NCBI GenBank assembly: GCA_910586515.1
Contig: CAJUGL010000009.1
Location: forward strand, 1 to 64,000
Source: an uncultured Acetatifactor sp.
GTDB lineage: Bacteria; Bacillota; Clostridia; Lachnospirales; Lachnospiraceae
Direction: 5' to 3'
Length of the DNA: 64,000 nucleotides
The translations under genes and the position numbers were made by a program. Shown here one piece after another: positions 17,562-27,463 of the stretch. How positions within the stretch are numbered: position 1 is the first letter of the stretch; each line of letters opens with the position of its first letter. The notes beneath the pieces were generated by a model, which searched no databases, was not told the origin of the DNA, and saw nothing but the letters and a program-made list of their open reading frames with translations.

Positions 17562-18350
17562 TCACTGTCTCCGCTGTCTGTGCGCCTCATACAACAATAT
17601 TGACGCGGTGACCGCGGCATTCAGCGACTCAACCCTGCCCTCCATGGGAATCTTCAGATAATCGTCCGCCCTGGCCGCAAGCTCCGGGCTGAGTCCGGCC
17701 CCTTCATTCCCGATCAGGAAAGCAGTCCCGCCGCGATAGCAAAAGCCGTCATAGGGTTCATGACCGGCCAGGTGCGCCGCCAGCACACGCACCCCGCCTC
17801 TCCGGAGCTGCTCCACAGTCTCCCCCAAATCCTCTGTACAGACAAAGGGTACCCGAAAAACAGAACCCATGGTTGCCCGGATGGTCTTGGGATTATAGAT
17901 ATCCACAGTACCGGTATTCATCAATATACCGGATACGCCCGCTCCCTCGCCTGTCCTGATAATGGTTCCCAGGTTTCCGGGATCCTGAAGGTTTTCCAGC
18001 ACCACAAAAAGAGGCGCCTTCTGTGAGAGCAGCTGCTCCAGCGAATATTCCGGCCGCCGGATGACGCAGAGTATCCCCTGGGGCGTCCGGGTGTCTGACA
18101 TTTTCTCAAATACCGTCCCGGCCACAACCTCACAGCCCGTCCGTTTAAGCTTATCTCTTATCTCCGGCAGTCCCGCCGCCCGCTCCAGGGCATCGGGGGT
18201 GGCGTAAACCTCCCTGATGTCCTCTTCCGGAGCCTCCTGGTACAGCTTAAAGCCCTCCGCCAGAAATATGCCCGCCTCCCGCCGCTCCCTGGCCCTGGTC
18301 TGCCACTGGACTACCTGTTTTACCTTCTGATTTGAACTGCTGGTAATCAT
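17562..18350 (-). CDS. TrmH/SpoU family RNA 2'-O-methyltransferase
   Basis: SPOUT-fold methylase with an N-terminal substrate-binding domain (ITSSSNQKVKQVVQWQ, about 1-85) and a C-terminal trefoil-knot domain with the three motifs: LENLQDPGNLGTIIRT, FLIGNEGAGL and IPMEGRVESLNAAVTASILL. It probably methylates a ribose in 23S rRNA or tRNA; the exact target cannot be read from sequence. The ATG at 18350 lies 13 bases after the pfkA stop and lacks a strong ribosome binding site, which suggests coupling to pfkA. Confidence 0.87.
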   Translation of the reverse strand: MITSSSNQKVKQVVQWQTRARERREAGIFLAEGFKLYQEAPEEDIREVYATPDALERAAGLPEIRDKLKRTGCEVVAGTVFEKMSDTRTPQGILCVIRRPEYSLEQLLSQKAPLFVVLENLQDPGNLGTIIRTGEGAGVSGILMNTGTVDIYNPKTIRATMGSVFRVPFVCTEDLGETVEQLRRGGVRVLAAHLAGHEPYDGFCYRGGTAFLIGNEGAGLSPELAARADDYLKIPMEGRVESLNAAVTASILLYEAHRQRRQ

Positions 18351-18363
18351 AAAATCATAACCG

Positions 18364-19338
18364 TTAAATGGCAAGCATTTTGGCGATTTCGTACTGATAT
18401 CTGTCGATATCTTTCTGCATCGACAGCGCTTCCTCTATGCCGAAATCCGTAAACTCGCCGTATTTATAACCCACTACCCTGTTTGTCTTGCCTTCCAGCA
18501 TGACATCCACCGCATAAGCCCCCATAACGGATGCGTAATAGCGATCCTTGGCAGTCGGACTTCCGCCCCTCTGCATGTAGCCCAGAATCGTCGCTCTGGT
18601 CTCCAGTCCCGTAGCCGCCTCAATCCGCTTGGCCATGGAAGTAGAATGACCTATCCCTTCCGCATTGATAATCAGGTGATGAATCTTGCCCTTCTTACGG
18701 CTCCCGATAATGTGGTTGATGATCTCCTGTTCATTGTAATCATAGTTCTCCGGAAGCAGAATATCTTCGGCTCCGTTGGCCACGCCGCACCAGAGGGCAA
18801 TGTAGCCCGCATGGCGCCCCATTACCTCGATAATGCTGCAGCGCTCATGGGACGAGGAGGTGTCTTTCACCTTGTCGATTGCCTGCATGGCCGTGTTCAC
18901 CGCCGTGTCAAAGCCTATGGTATAGTCCGTGCAGGCAATGTCCAGATCAATCGTTCCCGGAATGCCCACCGCGTTGATCCCCTGCCTGGAAAGGGCCTGT
19001 GCTCCGCGGTAAGAACCGTCGCCGCCGATAACCACAATGCCGTCAATACCGTGCTTGCGGCAGATCTCCGCGCCCTTCTGCTGATATTCCGGCTTCTTGA
19101 ATTCCAGACACCTGGCCGTTCCCAGAACGGTTCCCCCCTTCTGGATAATGTCGGATACATTCCGGGGCTCCATATCTATAAAGTCCTCGTTCAGCAGTCC
19201 GTTGTACCCTTTCTTGACTCCCTTAACCTTTAATCCCCTATAAATAGCAGTGCGCACCACCGCCCGGATGGCCGCATTCATTCCCGGCGCGTCTCCGCCG
19301 CTTGTCAAAACCGCAATGGTCTTAATCTCATTTGCCAT
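18364..19338 (-). CDS. pfkA: ATP-dependent 6-phosphofructokinase
   Basis: Phosphorylates fructose 6-phosphate in glycolysis. The 324-residue length and motifs GGDAPGMNAAIR, GGDGSYRGA and PGTIDLDIACTD (catalytic Asp) identify PfkA. The ATP-type Gly in GGDGS is present, favouring ATP over pyrophosphate. AGGAGG precedes the ATG. It lies directly downstream of dnaE, a common order in Clostridia, with its own promoter-like sequence between them. Confidence 0.96.
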   Translation of the reverse strand: MANEIKTIAVLTSGGDAPGMNAAIRAVVRTAIYRGLKVKGVKKGYNGLLNEDFIDMEPRNVSDIIQKGGTVLGTARCLEFKKPEYQQKGAEICRKHGIDGIVVIGGDGSYRGAQALSRQGINAVGIPGTIDLDIACTDYTIGFDTAVNTAMQAIDKVKDTSSSHERCSIIEVMGRHAGYIALWCGVANGAEDILLPENYDYNEQEIINHIIGSRKKGKIHHLIINAEGIGHSTSMAKRIEAATGLETRATILGYMQRGGSPTAKDRYYASVMGAYAVDVMLEGKTNRVVGYKYGEFTDFGIEEALSMQKDIDRYQYEIAKMLAI

Positions 19339-19370
19339 AGTTCTATCCTCCTGTACCTGTATGCTTTTAG

Positions 19371-19399
19371 ATTTTATACCTTTTTTGGACGGTTTTCAA
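19371..19399 (-). promoter_or_regulatory. Candidate pfkA promoter
   Basis: On the minus strand TTGAAA (19394-19399) and TAAAAT (19371-19376) are 17 bp apart, in the 78-base gap between dnaE and pfkA. The spacing and both hexamers are good for sigma-A. Confidence 0.55.
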
Positions 19400-19416
19400 T
19401 AGGACTTGTCAATTAT

Positions 19417-22400
19417 TTAACGGATTTTTACATTTTCCGGCCCGAACAGCTCTCCCAGTTTCTCCTGAAGTCCTGCATCGGCCCGGACGCGGCGGTTGGG
19501 GGGCAATACCTTGTACGCCCTTGTGTCCTTCACATAAATGACCACATCGTCGTTCCCGTCGGAATCCGCCACAGCCGAAAAAAGGGCCTGCTCACTGGCA
19601 AAATAACTGTCCGCGTTATCAAACTGAATCCAGATTCCCCTGGGCATGCCTCTTGGCCCGCTCTCCCCTCCGGCCCGGGAAGCCGTCCTGCCCCTGTCTC
19701 CCTGACCATACCCTTCCCTGAATGACTTTCCTCCTGGACTGTAGTCCGACTGTCCAAACCGCCCGCTGAACGGCAGACCGCCCTTTGCCGCCTCGGCAAA
19801 GCTGACAATCTGTTCACAGATAAGCTTGCCGTCTCTATCCTCCTCCACGTTCGCCCGGCCCCGGATAAAGACTCTGGCCTCCTCCGTCAGCAGAGAACCG
19901 TATTGCTCGTAATCTCTGGGAAACACTACCACCTCCATATTCCCCACCAGATCCTCAAGATTCAGAAAGGCCATAATCTTGTCATTTTTTGTATACTTAA
20001 TATTCTTGTCCGCGATTATTCCGCCCACCACCACTCTGGCCTGATCCTGTACCCGCACCTTGCCGCTCTCCTCATCGAGCGCGAAATCATTGGTTGTCGC
20101 CGTGGTATACTTCCGCCATAATTCCTCATCGGATTCCAGAGGATGGCCGCTCAGATAAATCCCCAATACCTCCTTCTCAAAGGCCAGCAGCATCTCCTTG
20201 GGATACTCTCCCACATCCGGCAGCCTCAGATCAAATTCGCTCTTCTGAGATTCCTCCGCAATGTCAAACAGCGAAATCTGCCCTGCCAGATTACTCTTCC
20301 TGTCTTTGGTAATGTGATCCATCAGCTGCACATATACGCTCATAAACTGCTTCCTGGTTCCGCCCAGGCCGTCCAGAGCGCCCGCCTTAATAAAGTTCTC
20401 TACCGCCCGCTTGTTCACGTCCCTGTCGCTGACCCTGGTAATGAAGTCGTTCAGATTGGTAAACAACCCCCTCTCCCTGCGTTCCTCCACGATGCCCTCA
20501 ATGGCCGGGCGCCCTACCCCCTTGATTGCGGTAAGCGCATATCGGATATTGTCCCCGCTGACGGAAAAACCGCTCTGTCCCTGATTGATATCCGGCGGCA
20601 GCAGGGAAATGCCCATTGTCCGGCTGCTCAGGATATACTCGGATACCTTCTTGGGATTGTCAATGACGGAAGTCAGCAGCGCCGCCATAAATTCCACGGG
20701 ATAGTGATATTTGAGATAAGCGGTCTGATAGGCTACCACAGCGTATCCCGCTCCGTGGGATTTATTGAAGGCATATTCCGCAAAGTCGATCATGTCGTCA
20801 AAGATCGTGTTTGCCACCTGCTCCGGAATCCCCTTGGAGGCACAGCCCGGCACCCCCTCCGCCTCATTGCCGTGAATGAAATTCGCCCTCTCCTTCTCCA
20901 TGACGGAGTGCTTCTTTTTACTCATGGCGCGGCGCACCAGATCACTCCGGCCCATGGTATATCCGCCCAGATCCCGGACGATCTGCATCACCTGTTCCTG
21001 ATAGATAATGCAGCCGTAGGTAGGGGCAAGAATGGGTTCCAGCTGGGGGCAGGCATACTCAATCAAGTCCCGGCGGGCCCGGCCTCTGATATATTTCGGT
21101 ATGGAGTCCATGGGGCCGGGTCTGTATAACGAAATACCGTCAATAATATCCTCCAGACTCCGGGGCCGAAGTTCCTTCATCAGATTCTTCATGCCTGCGC
21201 TTTCCAGCTGAAAAATCCCGTCCGTTTTCCCGGCGCTCAGATATTCGTACACCCGTTCGTCATCAAAATCCAGATTGTCAATATCTAACTGTATCCCCCT
21301 GGTACCCCTGACGAATCTCACCGTGTCGTGTATCACCGTCAGGGTGCGCAGACCCAGAAAATCCATTTTCAGCAGGCCCAGCTCCTCCAGGGTAGTCATG
21401 GTGAACTGGGTGGTGATTGAGCCGTCGCTTCCTCTGGACAGCGGCACAAACTCATCCGCAGCCTCAGGACAGATAACCACTCCGGCCGCATGCATCGAAC
21501 TGTGCCTGGGAAGTCCTTCCAGCCTTCTGCACATGTCGATAAGCCTGGTTACCTGCCCGTCCTCCCGGTACTGCTTGCCTAATTCCGGGTTCTTTTCCAG
21601 CGCCTTGTCGATGGTGATGTTCAATTCCGCCGGAATCATCCTGGCAATGGAATCCACTAAGGCATAGGGCAGATCCATGACCCTGCCCACATCCCGAATG
21701 ACTCCCTTGGCCGCCAGCGTACCGAATGTCACGATCTGCACTACCTTGTCTGCGCCGTACTTTCTGCCCACATAATCAATTACCTCCTGCCGGCGGTTAT
21801 AACAAAAATCCACATCGATATCCGGCATGGATACACGCTCCGGATTCAAAAAACGCTCAAACAGCAGATTGTAGCGAATTGGCTCAATATTCGTGATTTT
21901 CAGACAATATGCCACGATACTGCCTGCAGCCGAGCCTCGTCCCGGTCCCACCGGTATATCGTTGCTCCTGGCAAAATTGATAAAATCCCACACAATCAGG
22001 AAGTAATCCACATACCCCATTCTTCGGATAACGGAAAGTTCATAGTCCAGCCGTTCCCGCAGAGTCTGGCCTGTATTCCCCGCCGGCGCCTCTCCGTCCC
22101 CATAACGTTCCTTCAGCCCGTCGGCGCAGAGTTTATTCAGATATCCCCAGGAATCGTATCCCTCAGGCACCTCATACCGGGGCAGCTTGGTCACCCCGAA
22201 CTCAATATCCACATTACAGCGGTCCGCTATGCGCTGCGTATTCTCCAGAGCCTCCCATGCATAGGGAAAGAGCGCCTTCATCTCCTCCTCGCTCTTCACA
22301 TAAAACTGCCCGCCCTCATAGCGAAGCCTGTCCTCGTCCTCCAGCTTCTTGCCTGTCTGCAGGCACAGCAGAATGTCGTGGGAATCCGCATCCTTCTCCT

Positions 22401-23031
22401 CGGTGTAATGGACATCGTTGGTAGCCACCAGAGGAATATCCAGCTCCCGGCTCATTTTCAGAAGCTCCGTGTTCACCAGCCTCTGATCCGGATAACCATG
22501 GTCCTGCAGCTCCAGATAATAATTTCCCCTGCCGAAGCAGTCCTCATACTTCCTGGCGGCCTTTCTGGCTTCTTCCGGCATATTTTTTACGATATTTCGT
22601 TGAACCTCACCCGCCAGACAGGCGGACAGCGCGATCAGTCCTTCATGGTAGCGGTTCAGGACCTCCATGTCCACCCGAGGCTTATAGTAATAACCCTCCG
22701 TAAACCCCTTACTGACAATTTTCATCAGATTGGCATAGCCCACATTGTTCTCCGCCAGCAGCACCAGATGGTAGTATCTGTCCTCCCCGCCGGTAGTCTC
22801 CTTGTCAAAACGGGAATTCGGCGCCACATAGATTTCACAGCCAATGACAGGCTTGATTCCCTGAGCCTTCGCCGCCCGATAAAAATCAATGACGCCGTAC
22901 ATAACCCCATGATCGGTAATGGCGGCGCTGTTCATCCCCAACGCCTTCACCCGGGCCACATATTCTTTAATCTTATTGGATCCGTCCAGCAGAGAATACT
23001 CCGTGTGGACATGAAGATGCGCAAATGCCAT
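19417..23031 (-). CDS. dnaE: DNA polymerase III alpha subunit
   Basis: Replicative C-family polymerase of 1204 residues. The N-terminal PHP domain begins FAHLHVHTEYSLLDGSNK; the palm carries the catalytic aspartates in MPDIDVDFCYNRRQEV at about residue 400; GPGRGSAAGS and the fingers region YQEQVMQI are typical; helix-hairpin-helix and an OB domain (ARVVVGGIIADKNIKYTK) follow. It is the DnaE type, without the PolC exonuclease insertion. An insertion rich in Gly/Arg/Ser near residue 1080-1120 looks like a flexible linker. A good ribosome binding site (AGGAGAG) precedes the ATG. Confidence 0.97.
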   Translation of the reverse strand: MAFAHLHVHTEYSLLDGSNKIKEYVARVKALGMNSAAITDHGVMYGVIDFYRAAKAQGIKPVIGCEIYVAPNSRFDKETTGGEDRYYHLVLLAENNVGYANLMKIVSKGFTEGYYYKPRVDMEVLNRYHEGLIALSACLAGEVQRNIVKNMPEEARKAARKYEDCFGRGNYYLELQDHGYPDQRLVNTELLKMSRELDIPLVATNDVHYTEEKDADSHDILLCLQTGKKLEDEDRLRYEGGQFYVKSEEEMKALFPYAWEALENTQRIADRCNVDIEFGVTKLPRYEVPEGYDSWGYLNKLCADGLKERYGDGEAPAGNTGQTLRERLDYELSVIRRMGYVDYFLIVWDFINFARSNDIPVGPGRGSAAGSIVAYCLKITNIEPIRYNLLFERFLNPERVSMPDIDVDFCYNRRQEVIDYVGRKYGADKVVQIVTFGTLAAKGVIRDVGRVMDLPYALVDSIARMIPAELNITIDKALEKNPELGKQYREDGQVTRLIDMCRRLEGLPRHSSMHAAGVVICPEAADEFVPLSRGSDGSITTQFTMTTLEELGLLKMDFLGLRTLTVIHDTVRFVRGTRGIQLDIDNLDFDDERVYEYLSAGKTDGIFQLESAGMKNLMKELRPRSLEDIIDGISLYRPGPMDSIPKYIRGRARRDLIEYACPQLEPILAPTYGCIIYQEQVMQIVRDLGGYTMGRSDLVRRAMSKKKHSVMEKERANFIHGNEAEGVPGCASKGIPEQVANTIFDDMIDFAEYAFNKSHGAGYAVVAYQTAYLKYHYPVEFMAALLTSVIDNPKKVSEYILSSRTMGISLLPPDINQGQSGFSVSGDNIRYALTAIKGVGRPAIEGIVEERRERGLFTNLNDFITRVSDRDVNKRAVENFIKAGALDGLGGTRKQFMSVYVQLMDHITKDRKSNLAGQISLFDIAEESQKSEFDLRLPDVGEYPKEMLLAFEKEVLGIYLSGHPLESDEELWRKYTTATTNDFALDEESGKVRVQDQARVVVGGIIADKNIKYTKNDKIMAFLNLEDLVGNMEVVVFPRDYEQYGSLLTEEARVFIRGRANVEEDRDGKLICEQIVSFAEAAKGGLPFSGRFGQSDYSPGGKSFREGYGQGDRGRTASRAGGESGPRGMPRGIWIQFDNADSYFASEQALFSAVADSDGNDDVVIYVKDTRAYKVLPPNRRVRADAGLQEKLGELFGPENVKIR

Positions 23032-23157
23032 GTGAAACTCTCCTTTTTACCATTTCTCTTTCGAAAACTCTGCCGTCTCTAATGATACCGAAATCCAGAA
23101 GATTTGTAAAGTGTTCCTATTAAGAATCCTGTGTAAGCTTCCCCTGCATCGGAAATA

Positions 23158-23182
23158 GGGCCCGGATTATCCACCCGGGCCC
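23158..23182 (-). terminator. Terminator hairpin after the solute-binding lipoprotein gene
   Basis: GGGCCCGG and CCGGGCCC form a perfect 8-bp stem, followed on the minus strand by a short T-rich run (TATTTCC). It separates the lipoprotein operon upstream from dnaE downstream. Confidence 0.65.
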
Positions 23183-23282
23183 CACAGGAGACGTTTTTCA
23201 CTTGAGACACGTCCGCCATTCATCTCTATTCATATTGCACAGAGAACTCCTCCTTCTATCAAGGAACAGAGTTGCTCAAAGC

Positions 23283-25526
23283 CTACAACTCGTCCAGATA
23301 TATCTGCACCCTGTTCTGGATCTTCTGCACTGTTTCCTCCAATGGGCTGTCCCCTGCAAAATACATCCCTGCCTCTTCGTTCACAATATCCCACAGCGGG
23401 TTGTTTCCCTGAACCCAGTTCTTAAACACGGAAGAATATACGATCTCCCGTAACAATGCAATGTCTTCATTGTCCGGTATCACCAGCTCAGGACCACCTG
23501 TGTGAAAAACTGGCTTCAAACGGCCAGGTCTGATATACAGATCCGTTAAATGGGCCTCAAAGCTGTCCTCTCTGGACGGAAAGCCGCCATACCAGTATCC
23601 CATCATCTCCTGCAGTTCCTCGGATAACAGGTACTCCAGAAAACTCCAGGCTCCTTCTTTCTGTTCGGATGCACTGTTTATGGCAAAAGCCACATAAGCA
23701 TAGAGTTCATGCTCTCCGCCATTCCAGCCCGGATATCCTACGATTTTAGCGGAGTATTCCGGATCTGTATCGGACACCACGTCCCACACGGTAGCCAGGT
23801 TTTTTTCTTCCAGTATATGATCTCCTGACAAAAAATCAGCAAAATATCCCTGTGACACACCTTCCGTACTGTCCCATTTACTGCATTCCTCCAGGATTCG
23901 GCGGAATTCTCCATTGTCAAAAAAGGATTCTTTTTTCTCATAATCCACAAAATGTTCTCCGTATCGTATCCCCATGCAATATTGAAGGGCTCTCATGGGC
24001 TCCTGCTGCGGAAGAGCCTGCTGTCCCTGTCCCATGCCGAGAAAATTCCATACAGTCCAATTCCCGGCAGTAAACCAGGCCTCCTTTTCGATCATGGTAC
24101 GGATACGAAAACTAGGAATTACAAACACATTTTTTCCCTTTATGGTACAGGCGTTCCTGACCGGTTCCAGAATGTCTTCCCAGGAAGTTTCCTCACTGGC
24201 CGCATAATACTCTGTCAGCTCCTCAAAAGCGCCGGCCTCTGCCAGATTGTCCGCATACAGCAGGGAAATATCAATGATATCTGCCGCTTTTCCCTGCACA
24301 AGCTTCATTTCCATGGATTTTGCAGATGGTTCGTAGATCGTTTCTATCCGGTATTCCGTATTACGTCTGTTGTACAGCGTCACCAGAATATCCAGATAAT
24401 AATCCCCCTTCGTCTTAGTGGCCAACGTGACCGGCTGCCGTTCAGGATACTTCCGGCTGTCTCCAACGGATATAGTGGCAAAAGTCAAAAGCTGTCTTAC
24501 ATCACCCTTATACTTCTGTTCCTTGAACATCATCTGCCAGGACTCTCCGTCACAGAAAAAACAGTCTATGCGATTACCGTCCAGCTGCACACGATCATCA
24601 TCCCAGCTCCAGAGAACTTCCGCCTCGCCGGTATCCGGTTCATAACTCCACATATCCTCCCATGTGCGCAGACAAATGCCGCATTCATATCCACTGTATA
24701 CAGCCAACGGACGGACAGGACAGGCATATGCTTCTTTGGCTCCTCCAAGTTCCAAAAACAGAGGGGTTTCTCCGGTTACACAGTACCCGTAAGCCCTCCC
24801 TTCTCTTCCGACAGCCACTCCTTCCAGACGTTCCAACTCAGGATAATATATCTCTTCAAGGACTCCATCCTGCCCGAATGCGAAGACATGACCGCCTTCA
24901 CCGTAATTATACAGAAATACCCTGCCGTCTTCCGTTACAGCTCCCAGTTCCAGACTCCTCCCCAAATCCAATAACTCCTCTGGGGCATAGTCGGCTGACC
25001 ACAACAATTCCCCATCGGTTCCGTATTTTGACAGGGCATACAGATCTTCTGCTTCATCGGTGTTGCCAGGTCCCCAGAAGATATAGCAGTTTCCTGCTAT
25101 ATCCGCAAAAATCAACTGTTCCCGGACATACTTAGCATCTTTGGCGCCTATTATGTAGTCATCTTCCTGGTATCCGTCGGATATCCTTTTTCTGGATACT
25201 CCAGTATAGTTGCCGCCGTCCGCATCAATTCCGGCAGCCACATAATAGAGCCATTCCCCGTTTATTGTGTAATCCAATGTACTGTTTATGAGCAGAAGGT
25301 CCGATTGGACTTTATCCACCGGCTCGTCCAGAGGCAGATATCGGAAAACTGCCGCAGCCGTGGTTTTGTTTTCTGTTCCGTATGCTGCCTCGCCATAGGA
25401 GGGATCTGACGCTTCTTTCGCGCCATTGTATTCAGACGCAGGCTCCGGGATTTCCCGGAACCCGCAGGAAGTAACTGTCAGAAGCAGTACCAGCGCAATA
25501 GAATGATACATTCGTTTAATTTTCAT
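23283..25526 (-). CDS. Large solute-binding lipoprotein with N-terminal sensor-like half
   Basis: A 747-residue lipoprotein: basic N-terminus, hydrophobic segment and lipobox LTVTSCG near residue 21. Residues from about 65 to 365 are a run of strand-rich segments (INGEWLYYVAAGID, VFLYNYGEGGHVFAFGQDG, EAEVLWSWDDDRV) that look like blades of a beta-propeller. From about 375 to the end is a family 1 extracellular solute-binding domain (YYLDILVTLYNRRNTEYRIE ... SEQKEGAWSFLEYLLSEELQ). The fusion suggests a surface receptor. No permease genes are adjacent. Its start overlaps the small lipoprotein gene by 11 bases. Confidence 0.82.
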   Translation of the reverse strand: MKIKRMYHSIALVLLLTVTSCGFREIPEPASEYNGAKEASDPSYGEAAYGTENKTTAAAVFRYLPLDEPVDKVQSDLLLINSTLDYTINGEWLYYVAAGIDADGGNYTGVSRKRISDGYQEDDYIIGAKDAKYVREQLIFADIAGNCYIFWGPGNTDEAEDLYALSKYGTDGELLWSADYAPEELLDLGRSLELGAVTEDGRVFLYNYGEGGHVFAFGQDGVLEEIYYPELERLEGVAVGREGRAYGYCVTGETPLFLELGGAKEAYACPVRPLAVYSGYECGICLRTWEDMWSYEPDTGEAEVLWSWDDDRVQLDGNRIDCFFCDGESWQMMFKEQKYKGDVRQLLTFATISVGDSRKYPERQPVTLATKTKGDYYLDILVTLYNRRNTEYRIETIYEPSAKSMEMKLVQGKAADIIDISLLYADNLAEAGAFEELTEYYAASEETSWEDILEPVRNACTIKGKNVFVIPSFRIRTMIEKEAWFTAGNWTVWNFLGMGQGQQALPQQEPMRALQYCMGIRYGEHFVDYEKKESFFDNGEFRRILEECSKWDSTEGVSQGYFADFLSGDHILEEKNLATVWDVVSDTDPEYSAKIVGYPGWNGGEHELYAYVAFAINSASEQKEGAWSFLEYLLSEELQEMMGYWYGGFPSREDSFEAHLTDLYIRPGRLKPVFHTGGPELVIPDNEDIALLREIVYSSVFKNWVQGNNPLWDIVNEEAGMYFAGDSPLEETVQKIQNRVQIYLDEL

Positions 25527-25875
25527 CGATAATCACCGTCTCCTTGATATTGGCAGCAGCATTAAAACTCCCTGCCTGAACATCTGCAGGTTCCTTTTTC
25601 ATTTTGCTAATCTCTTCTGTGCTCGAATTCTCTTCTGCGCCCGGCTTCTCCTCTGTGCCCGAATTCTCCTCTGCGCCCGGATTCTCTTCCGTACTCAGAT
25701 TCTCATCTGCATCTCTGCCGGCCTCATCCTCCCCGCCTGTCTGTCCTCCATCCTCTTCTGTACGTATTTCCGCATCTTTTGATGCTTCCTGCACACCTGG
25801 GACTTCTCCGCATGCCGCCAAGGATAATACTGTCATCGCTACCCAAAAACCCATAACCCTGTTGTTTCTTCTCAT
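25516..25875 (-). CDS. Small acidic lipoprotein with Glu/Asn-rich repeats
   Basis: About 119 residues: signal sequence and lipobox LSLAACG near residue 22, then an acidic low-complexity region with near-repeats of TEENPGAEENSG and TEEKPGAEENSS. A tail ending ETVIIDEN follows. The repeats are also visible in DNA as approximately 18-bp units. It has AAGGAGG seven bases before the ATG at 25875 and overlaps the next gene (the large lipoprotein) by 11 bases, so the two are co-translated. The function is unknown; it may be a spacer-like surface partner of the receptor. Confidence 0.75.
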   Translation of the reverse strand: MRRNNRVMGFWVAMTVLSLAACGEVPGVQEASKDAEIRTEEDGGQTGGEDEAGRDADENLSTEENPGAEENSGTEEKPGAEENSSTEEISKMKKEPADVQAGSFNAAANIKETVIIDEN

Positions 25876-25966
25876 CACTTTTCCTCCTTATCAGCGGGAC
25901 ATCTCCGCTTTTGATATAATGAGTATACAACAGCATTTTTTGTTATGGATTTGTGGATACAGACGT

Positions 25967-26665
25967 TTATCCGCCAATCACCTCAAATGTAATATCATAT
26001 CCCAGTTCTTCTACTATGCCGGTATATATCAGCTTGCGAATAACCATCTTTGCGTTTTCCAAAGCCTTATCCAGAAGCCCGTTTTCAATAACCCGCCTCT
26101 CCATAGCGTCCTTGCTGTTGGCATCGAACACCCTCACATCTTCAACCTTGAGTTTATTGAACAAGCCGTCTTTCTCATCAAGGGTCTCGATGCTCTCGTC
26201 GTCCACTTCATGGGAAAGTATTTCAGCATTTGGGATATGTACGGTTATCTTCTTTTCCGCCTCATTTACTTCTGCCGTCACCTTGCTGATATCCACTCCT
26301 GCTTTTATTGAGCCATCCCATTTCGCAATGAATGACTTCGTCGTAAAGGAAAACGGGATTTCTTTCCCGAATAGCTCCGCGGGATCCTCAAACTTTCCGG
26401 CATCTGTGTATAAATACTCTATGGTTGCAAGTTCGCCGATATCATGAATTTCGTCGTTTATGACAGCAATGTCAATCTCCCGGGTAGCCTCCTCGTAAAC
26501 AGCCACCGGTTCCGAAAGCCTTTCAACCTCTTCCTCCAGTTTATGTATGGTCTCCGCATATTTCTCTTTGGCGTTTGAATAGCCCTTTTGAAATATTCCA
26601 AAGCCGATGACTGCAATCGCCGCAACAGCTGCCAATACTACAATTTTTTTCCCTTTTGATACCAT
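25967..26665 (-). CDS. DUF4230 family membrane-anchored protein
   Basis: A 232-residue protein with one N-terminal membrane helix (KIVVLAAVAAIAVIGFGIF), a short coiled coil (EKYAETIHKLEEEVERL) and an extracytoplasmic DUF4230 domain (about 60-225: ELATIEYLYTDAG, KSFIAKWDGSIKAGVDI, KITVHIPNAEIL). The role of DUF4230 is unknown. AAGGAGG seven bases before the ATG at 26665 fixes the start; a longer frame upstream lacks a site. It follows the gene at 26741-27463 on the same strand. Confidence 0.82.
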   Translation of the reverse strand: MVSKGKKIVVLAAVAAIAVIGFGIFQKGYSNAKEKYAETIHKLEEEVERLSEPVAVYEEATREIDIAVINDEIHDIGELATIEYLYTDAGKFEDPAELFGKEIPFSFTTKSFIAKWDGSIKAGVDISKVTAEVNEAEKKITVHIPNAEILSHEVDDESIETLDEKDGLFNKLKVEDVRVFDANSKDAMERRVIENGLLDKALENAKMVIRKLIYTGIVEELGYDITFEVIGG

Positions 26666-26740
26666 TATTAATTCCTCCTTGTTATTGTTCAAAACATACA
26701 TTGTCACAGAACCGCCAGCTACGTTAAAATAGATCACTGC

Positions 26741-27463
26741 CTATCTCCGAAGTATCTCCTCCCGATACCCCTTCTCAATCACCTTCACCACCCCCAATTC
26801 CCGATTGCGCCGGTTCTCCTCGTCGATCACGCCAAGCACTTCCCTGCATTTCACAAAATCCTCCTTCATATAATAAGTATCCAGCAGACTTGTATACAAA
26901 TCCATCTTTTTCCTGATATAGGGAACGACAGACTTATACGCGGCTTTCTCACAAAGCCGTATTCCCTCTGTCAGCTTTTCGGCGGCTTTCTCATATTCCG
27001 CAAACTCAAGGTGCATACCGGCCCAGGGAATAAACAGCTGATCGATCATGCTCAAATCCGAGTACAGTATATTCTGCGCAATCTCTTTGACAATCGACAT
27101 GTTCAACTCCACCATTTCAGGATCTCTTCCTATCAGCGCCTCAAACCAGGCGCTTACGAGATAATACGACAGCCAGACACCCGAGTCCTGCCGTACATAT
27201 TCCTCGGCAGTCCGCTTCGCCATATCCAGCAGCCTCTTAATTTTCCTGTACATCCACGGACAGCTTAAAGTCAATAAATGTGCTTTTGACAGCAGCGCCT
27301 TTATATACAGAATCTTGCTGTCCTCCACCGTGTCCCTCTTAAAATGCCGGATTGCCTTATCAATGGCATTATTCTTTCTCCAGATATTGCCAATCTGCGC
27401 ATTGCGTCCATAATAGCAGCCCGTCGTGTAATCGTAATACGTTTCTACAATCGTATAGTACAA
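26741..27463 (-). CDS. Unknown helical (TPR-like) protein overlapping the upstream gene
   Basis: About 240 residues, almost entirely helical, with repeated aromatic/Leu spacing (KALLSKAHLLTLSC, YYLVSAWFEALIGRD, YEKAAEKLTEGIRLCEKAA) that suggests TPR-like repeats. The only start available is a TTG at 27463, 19 bases inside the upstream gene and with no spaced ribosome binding site. The frame stays open upstream for about 30 codons (ETAFRRFPGHYVKG is a plausible continuation). Either it is reached by coupling or frameshifting from the upstream gene, or a sequencing or natural frameshift separates one original gene. I do not recognise the family. Confidence 0.6.
   Translation of the reverse strand: MYYTIVETYYDYTTGCYYGRNAQIGNIWRKNNAIDKAIRHFKRDTVEDSKILYIKALLSKAHLLTLSCPWMYRKIKRLLDMAKRTAEEYVRQDSGVWLSYYLVSAWFEALIGRDPEMVELNMSIVKEIAQNILYSDLSMIDQLFIPWAGMHLEFAEYEKAAEKLTEGIRLCEKAAYKSVVPYIRKKMDLYTSLLDTYYMKEDFVKCREVLGVIDEENRRNRELGVVKVIEKGYREEILRR

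Noticed and set aside
17510..17620. 37-residue N-terminal extension of thiamine diphosphokinase
   Set aside because: It overlaps the end of the methylase gene and has no homology to ThiN.
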